Assembly (NCBI RefSeq): GCF_014649655.1
Contig: NZ_BMTL01000015.1
Span: forward strand, 143,634 to 207,633
DNA: 64,000 nucleotides
Source: Streptomyces humidus
Lineage (GTDB): Bacteria; Actinomycetota; Actinomycetes; Streptomycetales; Streptomycetaceae
Direction of reading: 5' to 3'
Positions 1-18,247 of the stretch are shown piece after piece. The notes under the pieces are model-generated. The model was not told the DNA's origin, searched no databases, and saw only the letters and a list, made by a program, of their open reading frames with translations. The translations under genes were made by a program, and so were the position numbers. Within the stretch, counting starts at the first letter, position 1. Each line of letters begins with the position of its first letter.

Positions 1-9929
<9,929 letters not shown>

Positions 9930-9933
<4 letters not shown>

Positions 9934-11558
9934 GGCGTGGCTTCCCCCTCGTGTCCGAGCCGGCCCACGGCGTCCTCACGCAGCCGGGTCCGGTCCGTCT
10001 TCCCATGGGCGTTCAGCGGTGCGTCGGGCAGCCACCACAGGTGGCGGGGCAGCATGTAGGCCGGCAGGCGGTCGGCGAGGCGTTCGGCCAGCGCCGCGGT
10101 GTCCGGTTCGGGGGCGCCGAGCAGATAGGCGACGAGACGGGTTCCGCCGGGCGCGTCGAGGGCGAACGCGACGGCCTCGGCGCCGGAGGTGTCGCGCAGG
10201 GCGGCCTCCACCTCGCCGACCTCCACCCGGTAGCCGTTGATCTTCACCTGGGCGTCCTTGCGGCCGAGGTGGACCCAGCCGTGCACGGTGGCGCGCACCT
10301 GGTCCCCGGTGCGGTACCAGCGCCGGCCGTCGTGGTGCAGGAAGCGGCCCGCGTCCTGCGCCGGGTCGAGGTAGCCGCGGAACATCTGGGGCCCGGTCAT
10401 GACGAGTTCGCCGGTGCCGTCGTGGGGCGAGCCGTCCGGGGCGAGGAGCATCGCCTCCATGCCGTCGTTCGGGTCGCCGATGGGCACGGTGGCGCCGTAC
10501 CGCGGATCGGACAGGTCCTGGTCGGGGCGCCAGCGGAACGCGGTGCAGGCGATGGTCAGTTCGGTGGGGCCGTAGATGTTGTCGAGGACGCCGTCGGGGG
10601 CGGCGCGCCGCCAGTAGCGTGCGGTGTCCACCAGCAGGGGCTCGCCGGCGAACACCGACTGGCGCAGGCCGGCGAGACTGCCGGGAGCGAGGCGGTCGCC
10701 GCGCTGCAGGCCGCGCGCGAGGCTGGGAGTGCTGTGCCAGACGGTCAGCCCGTACCGGCGGACCCACCGCGCCGGGTCCAGGGCCTGCAGGCGCGACAGC
10801 ACGCACACACAGGCGCCGCCGGCCCAGGCCGGGAAGATGTCGCACATCGCCAGGTCGAAGGTGGTCTCGTGGACCTGGCTGAACCGGTCCTCGGGGCGCA
10901 CGGCGTAGCGGGAGAGCGAGGCGGCCAGGAACGCTGACACGTTGCCGTGGCTGACCGGGACGCCCTTGGGGGCGCCGGTCGAACCGGAGGTGAAGAGGAT
11001 GTAGGCGATGTCGTCGGGCGTCCCGGCGGGTGGCTTCCAGGCGGTCGCGCCGCCGGGCTCGGACGGTTCGCCCGCCGTCAGGACGCGGGCGCCGCCGACG
11101 GCACTGGGCAGCTTCGCGGGCAGCTCCTGCCGATCCGTTCGCGGGGCCAGCACGACGTGCACGGGCGCGGACCGCACGAGCCGCGCCACCTGCCCGGCGG
11201 CGTCCGGGGCGGCGATCACGGCGCCGCAGCCCGCGGCCCGCAGCACGGCGGCGTTGCGGGCCACCGGGTTCTCCGGGTTCAGCGGCACGGCGGGGGCGCC
11301 GGCGTAGAGGGCCGCGAGGAGGCCGATGTACGCCTCGGGTGTCTTGGAGGCGAGCACGGCGACGGGAGCGCCGGGTTCACCGGCCGCGGCGACGGCGGCG
11401 GCCCAGGTGCGGGCGACGGCGTCGGTCTCGGTGTAGGTCCAGCTCCGGTCGAGGATCCGCAGGGCGGGGCCGTCGGGGTTGCGGGCGAGGCCGTCGGCGA
11501 ACCACTCGTGCAGCATCCTGGCGGCGCCCGGCCGGGCGCCCGGCCCGCCGGCCGTCAT
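9930..11558 (-). CDS. discrete amino-acid adenylation enzyme (AMP ligase)
   Basis: Encodes 542 residues, a stand-alone ANL-family adenylation domain that would activate an amino acid as its adenylate and load it on a carrier protein. The P-loop FTSGSTGAPKG, YGPTEL, YRTGD and GRKDAQVKINGYRVE motifs and the C-terminal catalytic Lys (AHGKTDR) are present. The FDLAMCD segment keeps the Asp that binds the alpha-amino group of amino-acid substrates, so a fatty-acid ligase is less likely. The start ATG (11558) overlaps the stop of the carrier gene by four bases, and the stop overlaps the PKS start, so the three genes are coupled. The pair resembles LnmQ/LnmP of leinamycin, which load D-alanine. I cannot assign the substrate here. 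Confidence 0.88.
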
Positions 11559-11809
11559 CGGTTCGCCAGACAGCCGCTGACCACGCGCCACAGGTCGGCC
11601 GGCGTGGCGAAGCTGGCCGGGACGAGGGCCCCCTCGGGGAACTCGATGTCGTAGGCGTCCTCCAGCCGGGCGGAGAGACCGACCATGCCGAGGGAGTCCA
11701 GGCCGTGCGCGGGCAACGGGAGTTCGGCGCGCAGCGGAGCGGTCGGGGGGTAGTCGGTGAGTGCGGCCCTGACCAGCTTCTCGTAGGTCTCGTCCCAGTT
11801 CGTCGCCAC
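11555..11809 (-). CDS. discrete peptidyl/acyl carrier protein
   Basis: Encodes 84 residues with the phosphopantetheine site GLDSLGM in the middle, the usual length of a free-standing PCP. I chose the GTG at 11809 because GAAGGAC lies about ten bases upstream and the protein then begins at the first predicted carrier helix; the frame is open further upstream with non-carrier-like sequence. It is the first gene of the operon carrier - ligase - PKS. The likely role is to hold the aminoacyl starter made by the adjacent ligase and pass it to the NRPS encoded at 35872-42858. Confidence 0.85.
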   Translation of the reverse strand: MATNWDETYEKLVRAALTDYPPTAPLRAELPLPAHGLDSLGMVGLSARLEDAYDIEFPEGALVPASFATPADLWRVVSGCLANR

Positions 11810-11964
11810 GGTGCGCCTCGTCCTTCTCGTCGTCGCCGGAGTGGTGCCGGTGTGCCGGGGTGCCGTGTCGGAGGGCCGTGTCGGAGAGCACGCGCGCGGA
11901 CGGTTCCGGGGAACGTCGCGGAAAGAGCGTGCGGGCCCGGTCGGAAGAAAGATCCGGCGCGGGG

Positions 11965-12035
11965 ATGCTAACGACGGAATTTCCGCGGCCGCAAGGGCCT
12001 CCACTTACTTTTTCGGGGTGCGCAGTATTGAGCAG
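11965..12035. promoter_or_regulatory. promoter of carrier-ligase-PKS operon with cluster motif (site A)
   Basis: Facing the minus strand is a good sigma-70-type promoter: TTGCGG (11994-11989), an 18-nt spacer and TAGCAT (11970-11965). The cluster-wide motif lies upstream at 12019-12035 (minus strand CTGCTCAATACTGCGCA), centred near -68 relative to the inferred start. On the plus strand, 22 nt beyond the repeat, is a weak hexamer GAACAT (12057-12062) that could serve the divergent gene at 12140. The sites are inferred from sequence only. Confidence 0.55.
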
Positions 12036-12139
12036 AATTACGGTCCGTAAAGAGTGGAACATCTGGGGTCTTCATTTCTTTTCCAGTCCCCGGGAATCAC
12101 CCGCTCCGCGGTGGCCGCCGGCACAGGAGGACGTTACGC

Positions 12140-14473
12140 ATGCCGCAGCGTGTGCTGATCGCCGGTACGTCACCGCTCCTCGCCGGCCGGCTGGCGGCCC
12201 GCTGTCTGTCGGTCACGGCCCGCGCCGCCGGCGCCGAGGTGGTGCTGCTGTCGGCCGCGGTGTCGCGCCCGGGGGCGCCGGCGCCGGACCGGCGGGAGCT
12301 GGCCGCCTTCGTGGCGCGGTGCGGCGCGGGTGAACGGGTGCCGGCCGGTCACGGGCCTCGCACGGCCGGCGCCGCGGCCGAGCCGCCGCCCGGTCGCCTC
12401 GACGAGGGGCGGCTGAGCGTGGTGTGCGTCGAGCCGGACGCCGTCGCCTCCGAGCTGAAGGCCTGGACGGCGGACCAGGTGTGGTGCGTGACGCCGGGCT
12501 GGGACCGGTCGCCGGCCCGTGGGGCACGCGCGGACGCCGCGCTGGCCGGGGCGCTGCTCGCCGCGCTGCCGGGCCTCGCGACCCGGGGGTACGTGCACGT
12601 GGGCCCGGACACGGCGCCTGACGAGGGCCGGGCGCACCGGTCCTACCGGGATCTGGAGCGGCTCACGGTGGAGGCGTGTCTGGACGCGGGGGTGTCCTGG
12701 CGGGTGCTGCGCACGGCTCCGGCGGTGGACGCCCTGGCGCCGGCTCTGGGTGAGTGCCCGCCGGGCGCGCACCGGCTGCTGTGGGCGCTGCACTCGGTGC
12801 GCACCGAGGTCGAGGACCGGGCGCCGGACTGGTTCGAGCGGCATCCGCTGCGGGTGGCCGGCGTGGCGGGGCTGGGCCTGACCCTGCTGACCGCGGAGCG
12901 GGCCGCGGCGGACCTCTGGCGGGCCGGCGCGCCCGGCGACCTGCCCGACGGCTTCGCGACGGTGGCCCGCCCGGCCCCGGTGCCGCTGGCCGACGTGCTC
13001 GCCCGGGCCGGCGCGGTGCACGGCATCGACGTACGCCCGGTGCCGGACCGCGAGGACTTCGGCGCCGCCGACCGCCTCCTGGACCTCCGCCTGACCGACG
13101 TGCTCCGTCAGGCGGTACGGCTGCCGAACGAGGCGTCGGTGCCGGCGTCCGCGGAGGCGTGTCCGCCGGGTTCGACGCGGTCCGGCTCCGACGCGGCACG
13201 GCCCGAAGGCACGCGGCCCGAAGGCACGCGGCCCGAAGGCACGCGGCCCGACGCGGCGCGGCCCGCGACGACCGGGGCCGACGGCGCAGGGAGCGCGGCC
13301 CCGGCGGCCGCGCCGGCGGCGTCCGCCCCGCGGGCCGGCGTCCCGACGCCCGCCGCACCGCCCCGGCCCACCCCCACCGGCTCCGACCCGCCCGCCGCCG
13401 CCCGGACGCCGGCCTCCCCGGCCGGCCCTCCGACTCCCCCCGCCCTCCAGGCGGACACCCCGCCCCCGCCCCTCTCCCCGGCGGACCAGTGGGAGCTGTT
13501 CGGTGCGGTCCGGGCCTGCCGGACGCCGCCGGACACGACGCCGGGCGAGACGGGTCTGCGGCGCCGTGTCGTGGACGTGGCGGGGCGGCCGCTCGTGCTG
13601 TTCGAGGGCGGGGACGGCGAAGGGCCGCCCCTGCTGGTGCTGAACGCTCTCGGGCAGGGCCCCGGCTTCCTGACGCGGCTGTGCGCGCACCTGGTGCCGT
13701 ACCACCGCGTCGTCACCTGGCAGGTGCGCGGCACCGAGCGCGAGGATCCGGCCTGGGGGACCCGGCGCCAGCTCGACGACGTCGACGCGGTGCTGGAGGC
13801 CGTCGGCGCCGAGCGCGCCCATCTGCTCGGCTGGTGCACCGGCGCCAAGATCGCCACGGCCTTCCAGCAGCACAGTCCCCGGGCGGTCGCCTCCCTCGTC
13901 TTCCTGAACGCCACGTTCCGGCAGAACGGCCGCTGGGACGGCATGGACACCAAGTACGAATCCGACCTCGCGGCGGTGTGCCGCGCGCTGGACCGCAGGC
14001 CCGACCGGGCCACCCGCATGCTGGACCTGCTGGCGCCGGGCGCGGCGGGCGGCAAGGGCAGCACCGGGGCCCCGGACGCGGGCGTGCTGGGGGTGCTGAG
14101 CAGGGCGCTCACCGACGAGGTGCGGCGGCCCTTCCGGGACGCCGAGGTGCTCGTGCGGTACGCCCGTCAGCTCGTGGACCTCTGGCGGCTCGACTCGGCG
14201 GCCCAGGCGCCGCGGGTGGCCGTGCCGACGTTGTTCGTCTGCTCGGAGTTCGACGGCATCTCCTCCCCCGCCCGGGCCCGCGAGGCCGCCCGGTGCTTCC
14301 CCCACGCGCGGTACGCCGAGCTGGCCGTCGCCGGTCATTACGCGCCGCACGACCGCCCGGCACTGGTGGCGGAGCTCATCACGGAGTTCGTCCGCGCACC
14401 GCGGGAGGTCGCCGACCTCGTGCGGTACGCGGAGATCACCTGGCACACCGACATGGAAGGGACTGCGCGGTGA
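12140..14473 (+). CDS. SDR-like / alpha-beta hydrolase fusion protein
   Basis: Encodes 777 residues with no signal peptide. Residues 1-330 look like an atypical NAD(P)-binding extended SDR (VLIAGTSPLLAGRLA at the start, a Tyr in RSYRDLE but no YxxxK). A low-complexity Ala/Pro/Thr linker (about 350-450) carries a three-fold EGTRP repeat. Residues about 470-765 are an alpha/beta hydrolase whose nucleophile elbow reads GWCTG, with Cys in place of Ser, followed by an Asp (SEFDG) and a His (AGHYAPHD) in the expected triad positions. The ATG is preceded by AGGAGG. The stop overlaps the methyltransferase start by four bases. The gene is divergent from the carrier operon across motif site A, so it probably belongs to the trans-AT cluster. 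The reaction is unknown; cleavage or transfer of a thioester-bound chain is possible. Confidence 0.7.
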   Translation: MPQRVLIAGTSPLLAGRLAARCLSVTARAAGAEVVLLSAAVSRPGAPAPDRRELAAFVARCGAGERVPAGHGPRTAGAAAEPPPGRLDEGRLSVVCVEPDAVASELKAWTADQVWCVTPGWDRSPARGARADAALAGALLAALPGLATRGYVHVGPDTAPDEGRAHRSYRDLERLTVEACLDAGVSWRVLRTAPAVDALAPALGECPPGAHRLLWALHSVRTEVEDRAPDWFERHPLRVAGVAGLGLTLLTAERAAADLWRAGAPGDLPDGFATVARPAPVPLADVLARAGAVHGIDVRPVPDREDFGAADRLLDLRLTDVLRQAVRLPNEASVPASAEACPPGSTRSGSDAARPEGTRPEGTRPEGTRPDAARPATTGADGAGSAAPAAAPAASAPRAGVPTPAAPPRPTPTGSDPPAAARTPASPAGPPTPPALQADTPPPPLSPADQWELFGAVRACRTPPDTTPGETGLRRRVVDVAGRPLVLFEGGDGEGPPLLVLNALGQGPGFLTRLCAHLVPYHRVVTWQVRGTEREDPAWGTRRQLDDVDAVLEAVGAERAHLLGWCTGAKIATAFQQHSPRAVASLVFLNATFRQNGRWDGMDTKYESDLAAVCRALDRRPDRATRMLDLLAPGAAGGKGSTGAPDAGVLGVLSRALTDEVRRPFRDAEVLVRYARQLVDLWRLDSAAQAPRVAVPTLFVCSEFDGISSPARAREAARCFPHARYAELAVAGHYAPHDRPALVAELITEFVRAPREVADLVRYAEITWHTDMEGTAR

Positions 14474-15216
14474 CCGAGGCCAAGGCCTTCGACCGGGTCG
14501 CGGACGACTACGACCGGATGCGGGGCGGAATGGAACGCGGCAGACAGGCCGCGGCACAGCTGGCCGGGGACCTGGCTCCGGGCACGGTGCTGGAGGTGGG
14601 CGTCGGCACGGGCATCGTGGCGGCGGGGCTGGCCGAGCTCGGCCACGACGTGCACGGCGTCGACGTGTCGCTGCCGATGCTGGCCCGGGCGGCCGAACGG
14701 CTCCCGGGGCGGGTCGCCGTCGGGGACGCGCGAGCGCTGCCGTTCGCCGACGGCTCCTTCGACAACCTGGTGTTCACGCACGTCCTGCACCTGGTCGGCG
14801 ACATGCCCCGGGCCCTGCGCGAGGCGGCGCGCGTCCTGCGCTCCGGGGGGCGGCTGCTCGCGGTGCACGGGGATCCCGCGGCCGATCCGGACGAGCTGGT
14901 CGCCGTGCTGGACCGGCTGGCCGTGCTGCAACCGCCGCGCCCCGACACCCCCGAGCGCCTCGACGCGGCGGCGCGCGAGGCGGGCCTGGAACGGCTGCGG
15001 CACGAGTTCGCCCCGGACTACGAACGGGCCACGACGCCCCGTCAGCTCCTGGAGAGCCTGCAACGCCGTCTCCCGCCCTATCTGTGGAACGTGGACGACG
15101 ACACCTGGGCCCGGGTCGTCGAGCCCGCGCTGGCCGCCCTGCGCGCCCTGCCCGACCCGGACCGCCCCCGGCTGCAGCAGTGGCATGTGCACCGCAGTGT
15201 GTACGTCAGGGCCTGA
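14470..15216 (+). CDS. class I SAM-dependent methyltransferase
   Basis: Encodes 248 residues. The SAM-binding motif is VLEVGVGTGIVAAGLA, followed by the acidic residue in HGVDVS and GDARALPFADGSFD, a layout typical of Methyltransf_11/UbiE-like small-molecule methyltransferases. It begins at a GTG that overlaps the upstream fusion-protein stop (GTGA), so the two are translationally coupled. A likely role is O- or C-methylation of the cluster product or an intermediate. The acceptor atom cannot be told from sequence. Confidence 0.85.
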   Translation: MTEAKAFDRVADDYDRMRGGMERGRQAAAQLAGDLAPGTVLEVGVGTGIVAAGLAELGHDVHGVDVSLPMLARAAERLPGRVAVGDARALPFADGSFDNLVFTHVLHLVGDMPRALREAARVLRSGGRLLAVHGDPAADPDELVAVLDRLAVLQPPRPDTPERLDAAAREAGLERLRHEFAPDYERATTPRQLLESLQRRLPPYLWNVDDDTWARVVEPALAALRALPDPDRPRLQQWHVHRSVYVRA

Positions 15217-15237
15217 GCCGCCGGCGGCCACGCGCGC

Positions 15238-15267
15238 GGGCCGGGGGCGACGGGTCGCCCCCGGCCC
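15238..15267. terminator. hairpin between convergent genes
   Basis: A perfect 14-bp stem (15238-15251 with 15254-15267) lies between the convergent methyltransferase and PIG-L genes. It is GC-rich with no T-run, as is common in Streptomyces, and could stop transcription from both sides. Confidence 0.6.
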
Positions 15268-15303
15268 GTCGCCCCCGGCCCGTGACGCCCGGTCCGGCGC
15301 CGG

Positions 15304-16020
15304 TCAGCGCGGTATCAGTTCGAAGGCGACCGCCGGACGGCCGCCGAAGCGGGCCCCCACCGACCGGGCCAGGCCCAGCAGCGGGCCGCGGACGTCGGTG
15401 ACGGGGGGCTGCATGGCCGCCAGATAGCTCGCGTGGGCTTCCAGGGAGGCCACCGCCCGGTCGATGTGGTCGGTGACGTCCACGGCGTGGGTGGGCCGGG
15501 GCGAGTTGGAGACGGCGACGTGGCGGACGCCCTGCCAGGGACCCGGGCCGTCCTCGGGGAAGATCCACCGGTTGGCCGCGTCGCCGACCGCGTCGAGCAG
15601 TGCACGGCCGGTGTTGCGGTGGTCCGGCGAGTTCCAGCGTCCCGTCGAGGTGTGGTCGTGGTGGCAGAAGCCGAGGACCAGTTCGGGGCGGTGCCGGCGG
15701 ATCGCGGCGGCGAACTCCCGGCGCAGCTCGGCGGAGTACTCGATACGGCCGTCGGGGTGGTCGAGGAACTCCACTCCGGCCGCCCCCACGACCGCCGCGG
15801 CGGCCCGCTGCTCCGCCTCACGGACCTCGGCCGCCTTCTCGGGCGCCATCGAGTCGATGCCGGCCTCGCCCCGGCTGGCCACCAGGTAGGTGACCGACTT
15901 CCCGGCCGCGGTCCAGCGCGCCACGGCGCCCGCGGCGCCGAATTCCATGTCGTCGGGATGCGCCACCACGGCGAGGGCGCGGGTCCAGTCCTCGGGCATT
16001 TCCTGGAATTCATCGGTCAT
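15304..16020 (-). CDS. PIG-L family N-acetylglucosaminyl-type deacetylase
   Basis: Encodes 238 residues. The zinc motif AHPDDMEFGA near the N terminus and the later HHDH stretch (FCHHDHTST) identify a LmbE/PIG-L metal-dependent deacetylase, a family including MshB, Mca and de-N-acetylases of antibiotic sugars. It might remove an N-acyl group from an intermediate or a mycothiol conjugate. The start ATG at 16020 has a poor Shine-Dalgarno sequence. Upstream is a copy of the cluster motif with a -10-like TATTTT at the standard spacing, which suggests co-regulation with the trans-AT cluster rather than a housekeeping role. Confidence 0.85.
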   Translation of the reverse strand: MTDEFQEMPEDWTRALAVVAHPDDMEFGAAGAVARWTAAGKSVTYLVASRGEAGIDSMAPEKAAEVREAEQRAAAAVVGAAGVEFLDHPDGRIEYSAELRREFAAAIRRHRPELVLGFCHHDHTSTGRWNSPDHRNTGRALLDAVGDAANRWIFPEDGPGPWQGVRHVAVSNSPRPTHAVDVTDHIDRAVASLEAHASYLAAMQPPVTDVRGPLLGLARSVGARFGGRPAVAFELIPR

Positions 16021-16131
16021 GGCCCGAAGATAACAGCACCCTTTCCGCTCCCGATAGCCTGGGAATGCTTTTCCCGGCCCGGTCCGGCAGGTCTCGATCC
16101 GAGCGCCGGACCGATAGTCGGGCCCTTTGGG

Positions 16132-16175
16132 AAAATACCTTCCGGCGCGACCGGTGAAAGCTCAAAAGTGAGCAG
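16132..16175. promoter_or_regulatory. cluster motif site B with -10 box for PIG-L gene
   Basis: The minus strand carries CTGCTCACTTTTGAGCT at 16175-16159. Exactly 21 nt after the 16-bp repeat is TATTTT (16137-16132), which would place the repeat at -41.5. On the plus side, 21 nt beyond the repeat is GAGGAT (16196-16201), a weaker possible -10 for the gene at 16268. There is no recognisable -35, consistent with an activator-dependent promoter. Confidence 0.5.
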
Positions 16176-16267
16176 AGCCGACGGTGCGGAGGCGCGAGGA
16201 TCCGGCTGATCACCGTCGGCAGTCCGGCCACCGGTTCGCCGTGGCCCCGCGAGCGAGAGGACGACGC

Positions 16268-16675
16268 ATGCAGACGCAGTCGACCAGCACCATGACCTGG
16301 GATCCCTGGCAGCCGGCCCCCTATGAGCAGACGGAGGGCGCTCCCGTGCTGCTGCACGGCCAGGTGGCCAACCACTACCGGGGGCAGATCGAGGGCGAGG
16401 GCGTCCAGCAGGTGCTCATCGCCCTGTCCCCCGGCGGCACGAGCGCGTTCACGGCGCTGGAGCGGGTGACGGGCCGTATCGGCGACCGCAGCGGCAGCTT
16501 CGTCCTGCAGATCACCGGCACGACCGGCGGCGGTACGGCCAAGGCCGCCCTGGAGGTGCTGGAGGGCTCCGGAACAGGCGGGTTGACCGGTTTGCGCGGC
16601 ACCGGCGCCTACTTCTGCGACAACCCTGGCCCCGACGGTCATGCGACGGTCACGCTGGACCACTCCTTCCAGTAG
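16268..16675 (+). CDS. DUF3224-type small beta-barrel protein
   Basis: Encodes 135 residues from the ATG at 16268; AGAGGACG lies just upstream. The sequence (GRIGDRSGSFVLQITGT, then GTGGLTGLRGTG near the C terminus) matches the DUF3224 family, whose members resemble allene-oxide-cyclase-like or AttH-like barrels and have no proven activity. Residues 14-20 offer an alternative start (MTW). It is divergent from the PIG-L gene across motif site B, so cluster membership is possible but weaker than for the minus-strand genes. Confidence 0.72.
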   Translation: MQTQSTSTMTWDPWQPAPYEQTEGAPVLLHGQVANHYRGQIEGEGVQQVLIALSPGGTSAFTALERVTGRIGDRSGSFVLQITGTTGGGTAKAALEVLEGSGTGGLTGLRGTGAYFCDNPGPDGHATVTLDHSFQ

Positions 16676-16788
16676 TCCCGGCGATCCGCGTGCACACGGA
16701 CAGGCCAGGGCCTAGGCTCGCGAACGCCGGAGGTGCACGTGGACGTTGCACGCCGAGACGATCATCGTCCTGAGGAAGGAAACCTTTC

Positions 16789-17154
16789 ATGTCCCCCATT
16801 GGGCAGCTGGCAGCGGTCACCCTCGACGCGCCCGACCCGAAGGCGCTGGCCGAGTTCTACAGCGCCGTGACCGGCTGGCAGACGCTCTTCGCGAGCGAGG
16901 ACTTCGCCTACATCGGCACGCCGGACGGGTCCAGCCGCATCGGTTTCCAGCGGGTCGAGAGCCTGAAGGAGCCCTCCTGGCCCGGTGACGACAAGCAGAT
17001 GCACCTCGACTTCAGCGTCAGCGACCTGGACGAGGCGGTGGAGCGGCTGACCTCGCTGGGAGCGACCCGGCCGGAGCACCAGCCGGGCGCGCAGAAGTGG
17101 GTCGTGCTGATCGACCCTGCCGGTCACCCGTTCTGCGTGACCACCATGGCCTGA
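16789..17154 (+). CDS. VOC-superfamily (glyoxalase/bleomycin-resistance-like) protein
   Basis: Encodes 121 residues with two beta-alpha-beta-beta-beta units. AVTLDAPDPKALAEFYSAVTGW at the start and HLDFSVSDLDEAVERL plus VLIDPAGHPFCV at the end are characteristic of actinobacterial VOC proteins. AAGGAAACC precedes the ATG. It could be a metal-dependent enzyme or a small-molecule-binding protein. It follows the DUF3224 gene in the same direction with about 110 bases between, and nothing in the sequence ties it firmly to the cluster. Confidence 0.85.
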   Translation: MSPIGQLAAVTLDAPDPKALAEFYSAVTGWQTLFASEDFAYIGTPDGSSRIGFQRVESLKEPSWPGDDKQMHLDFSVSDLDEAVERLTSLGATRPEHQPGAQKWVVLIDPAGHPFCVTTMA

Positions 17155-17198
17155 CACCGGCTCCGCCGGCCACGGCGGAGAAGCACGGGCACGGGCAG

Positions 17199-17243
17199 CA
17201 CGAGCACAAGAAACACGAGCACAAGAAGCACGATTACAGGAAG
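17199..17243. repeat. 15-bp tandem repeat downstream of VOC gene
   Basis: Units at 17199-17213 and 17214-17228 differ by one base, and a third (17229-17243) is more degenerate. One plus-strand frame would read as HEHKK repeats, but there is no start or ribosome-binding site, so this is noted as a non-coding repeat between the VOC stop and the terminator. Confidence 0.7.
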
Positions 17244-17246
17244 CAG

Positions 17247-17286
17247 GGGGAGGCCGCGGCACTCATGCGAGTGCCGCGGCCTCCCC
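17247..17286. terminator. strong bidirectional hairpin terminator
   Basis: A perfect 18-bp stem (17247-17264 with 17269-17286) around the 4-base loop ATGC lies between the convergent VOC gene and the tandem-repeat protein gene at 17296. It is the most stable hairpin noted in the window. Confidence 0.85.
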
Positions 17287-17295
17287 GTGCCCGCT

Positions 17296-18228
17296 TCAGT
17301 CGCCCCAGTACTGCGGGGTCAGGCAGCCGTCGTGACCGCTGCCCTCCAGCATCAGGCTGTCCCAGCGCCCGCCGCCCTGCTCCTTGGACACCCAGTCCTG
17401 CATGTACGTGGCACGCGGCGCCGAGGGGTCGGTGCGGGCGTCGATGCCCATCAGCCTGTACATCGTGCCCAGCGTTCTCATGTGGATGAGGAAGTGCATC
17501 CGCTCCATGGTCCCGAACAGTTCCTCGAAGACCAGGGCGGTGGCTTCGCCGCCGGAGTTCAGGTTGGTGTTCTCGGCGACCGTGCGCGCGAACAGGCGTG
17601 CCTCCGCACGGTACTTGTAGCTGAAGTCGACCACCCGGTGCATGATCACACCGGCGGTGGCCGTGTTGAGCAGCTGCTCGGCGGGGACGGACGTCTGGTG
17701 CTGCGCCGGCAGCACCTCGAACCAGGGCTCGTCCCGGTCGGCGGCCAGCGGGCTCATCGACGCGTCCTGGGCCATGGTCTGGGTGGCGGTGCCGAACATG
17801 CCCCAGCGGTGCGGGAGCATCATGGTCTCCCGCACCGTTCCGGGGACGAACGCGGCCTGCCACTGATCCGCCTGACGGTCGGAGACATGGCCGCCGAGCA
17901 CGCCGTCCCGGAAGTCGCGGGCGCCGCCCATGTGCAGCAGCCGTTCGTAGTCCTCAAGGGACCGGAAGTGGATCAGCCAGTGCAGGCGGTCCTTGACCCC
18001 GAAGGTCTCCTCGTAGACGAACACGGTCGCGAGGCCCGGATGCTTGGCGTTGACGAACTCCGCGGCCTCGCGGGCCATGCGGCGCGCGTTGTCGCCCTGT
18101 CCGGCGGCGATCTGCGCGACCCGCTCCACGACGACGCCGGCGTTCGCGGAGTGCAGGATCCTGTCCGCGGGCTGTGCGGTCTGGTGCCGGGCGGGCGGGA
18201 CGCTGGGCGTGCCGCTGTCCACGGTCAT
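17296..18228 (-). CDS. tandem-repeat protein of unknown function (DUF6039-like), copy 1
   Basis: Encodes 310 residues made of two related halves. Each half has an LHSANAG-like segment followed by the block YEExFGxxDRxHWLIH (FVYEETFGVKDRLHWLIHF in the first, LVFEELFGTMERMHFLIHM in the second). The start at 18228 follows GAGGAGAG; an in-frame ATG 13 codons earlier lacks this. It is a paralogue of the protein encoded at 20629-21528 and closes the same operon, with an AT-ER gene between. It resembles what I recall as DUF6039, but the name is from memory. The alternating conserved His/Trp and acidic residues in a ferredoxin-like repeat suggest a dimeric alpha-beta-barrel enzyme or ligand-binding protein. 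Function unknown. Confidence 0.8.
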   Translation of the reverse strand: MTVDSGTPSVPPARHQTAQPADRILHSANAGVVVERVAQIAAGQGDNARRMAREAAEFVNAKHPGLATVFVYEETFGVKDRLHWLIHFRSLEDYERLLHMGGARDFRDGVLGGHVSDRQADQWQAAFVPGTVRETMMLPHRWGMFGTATQTMAQDASMSPLAADRDEPWFEVLPAQHQTSVPAEQLLNTATAGVIMHRVVDFSYKYRAEARLFARTVAENTNLNSGGEATALVFEELFGTMERMHFLIHMRTLGTMYRLMGIDARTDPSAPRATYMQDWVSKEQGGGRWDSLMLEGSGHDGCLTPQYWGD

Positions 18229-18247
18229 ATGGCTCTCCTCGCATGTG

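Noticed and set aside
17097..17489. 130-codon plus-strand frame with HEHKK repeats
   Set aside because: It begins inside the VOC gene, runs through the terminator hairpin into the antisense of the next gene, and has no ribosome-binding site.
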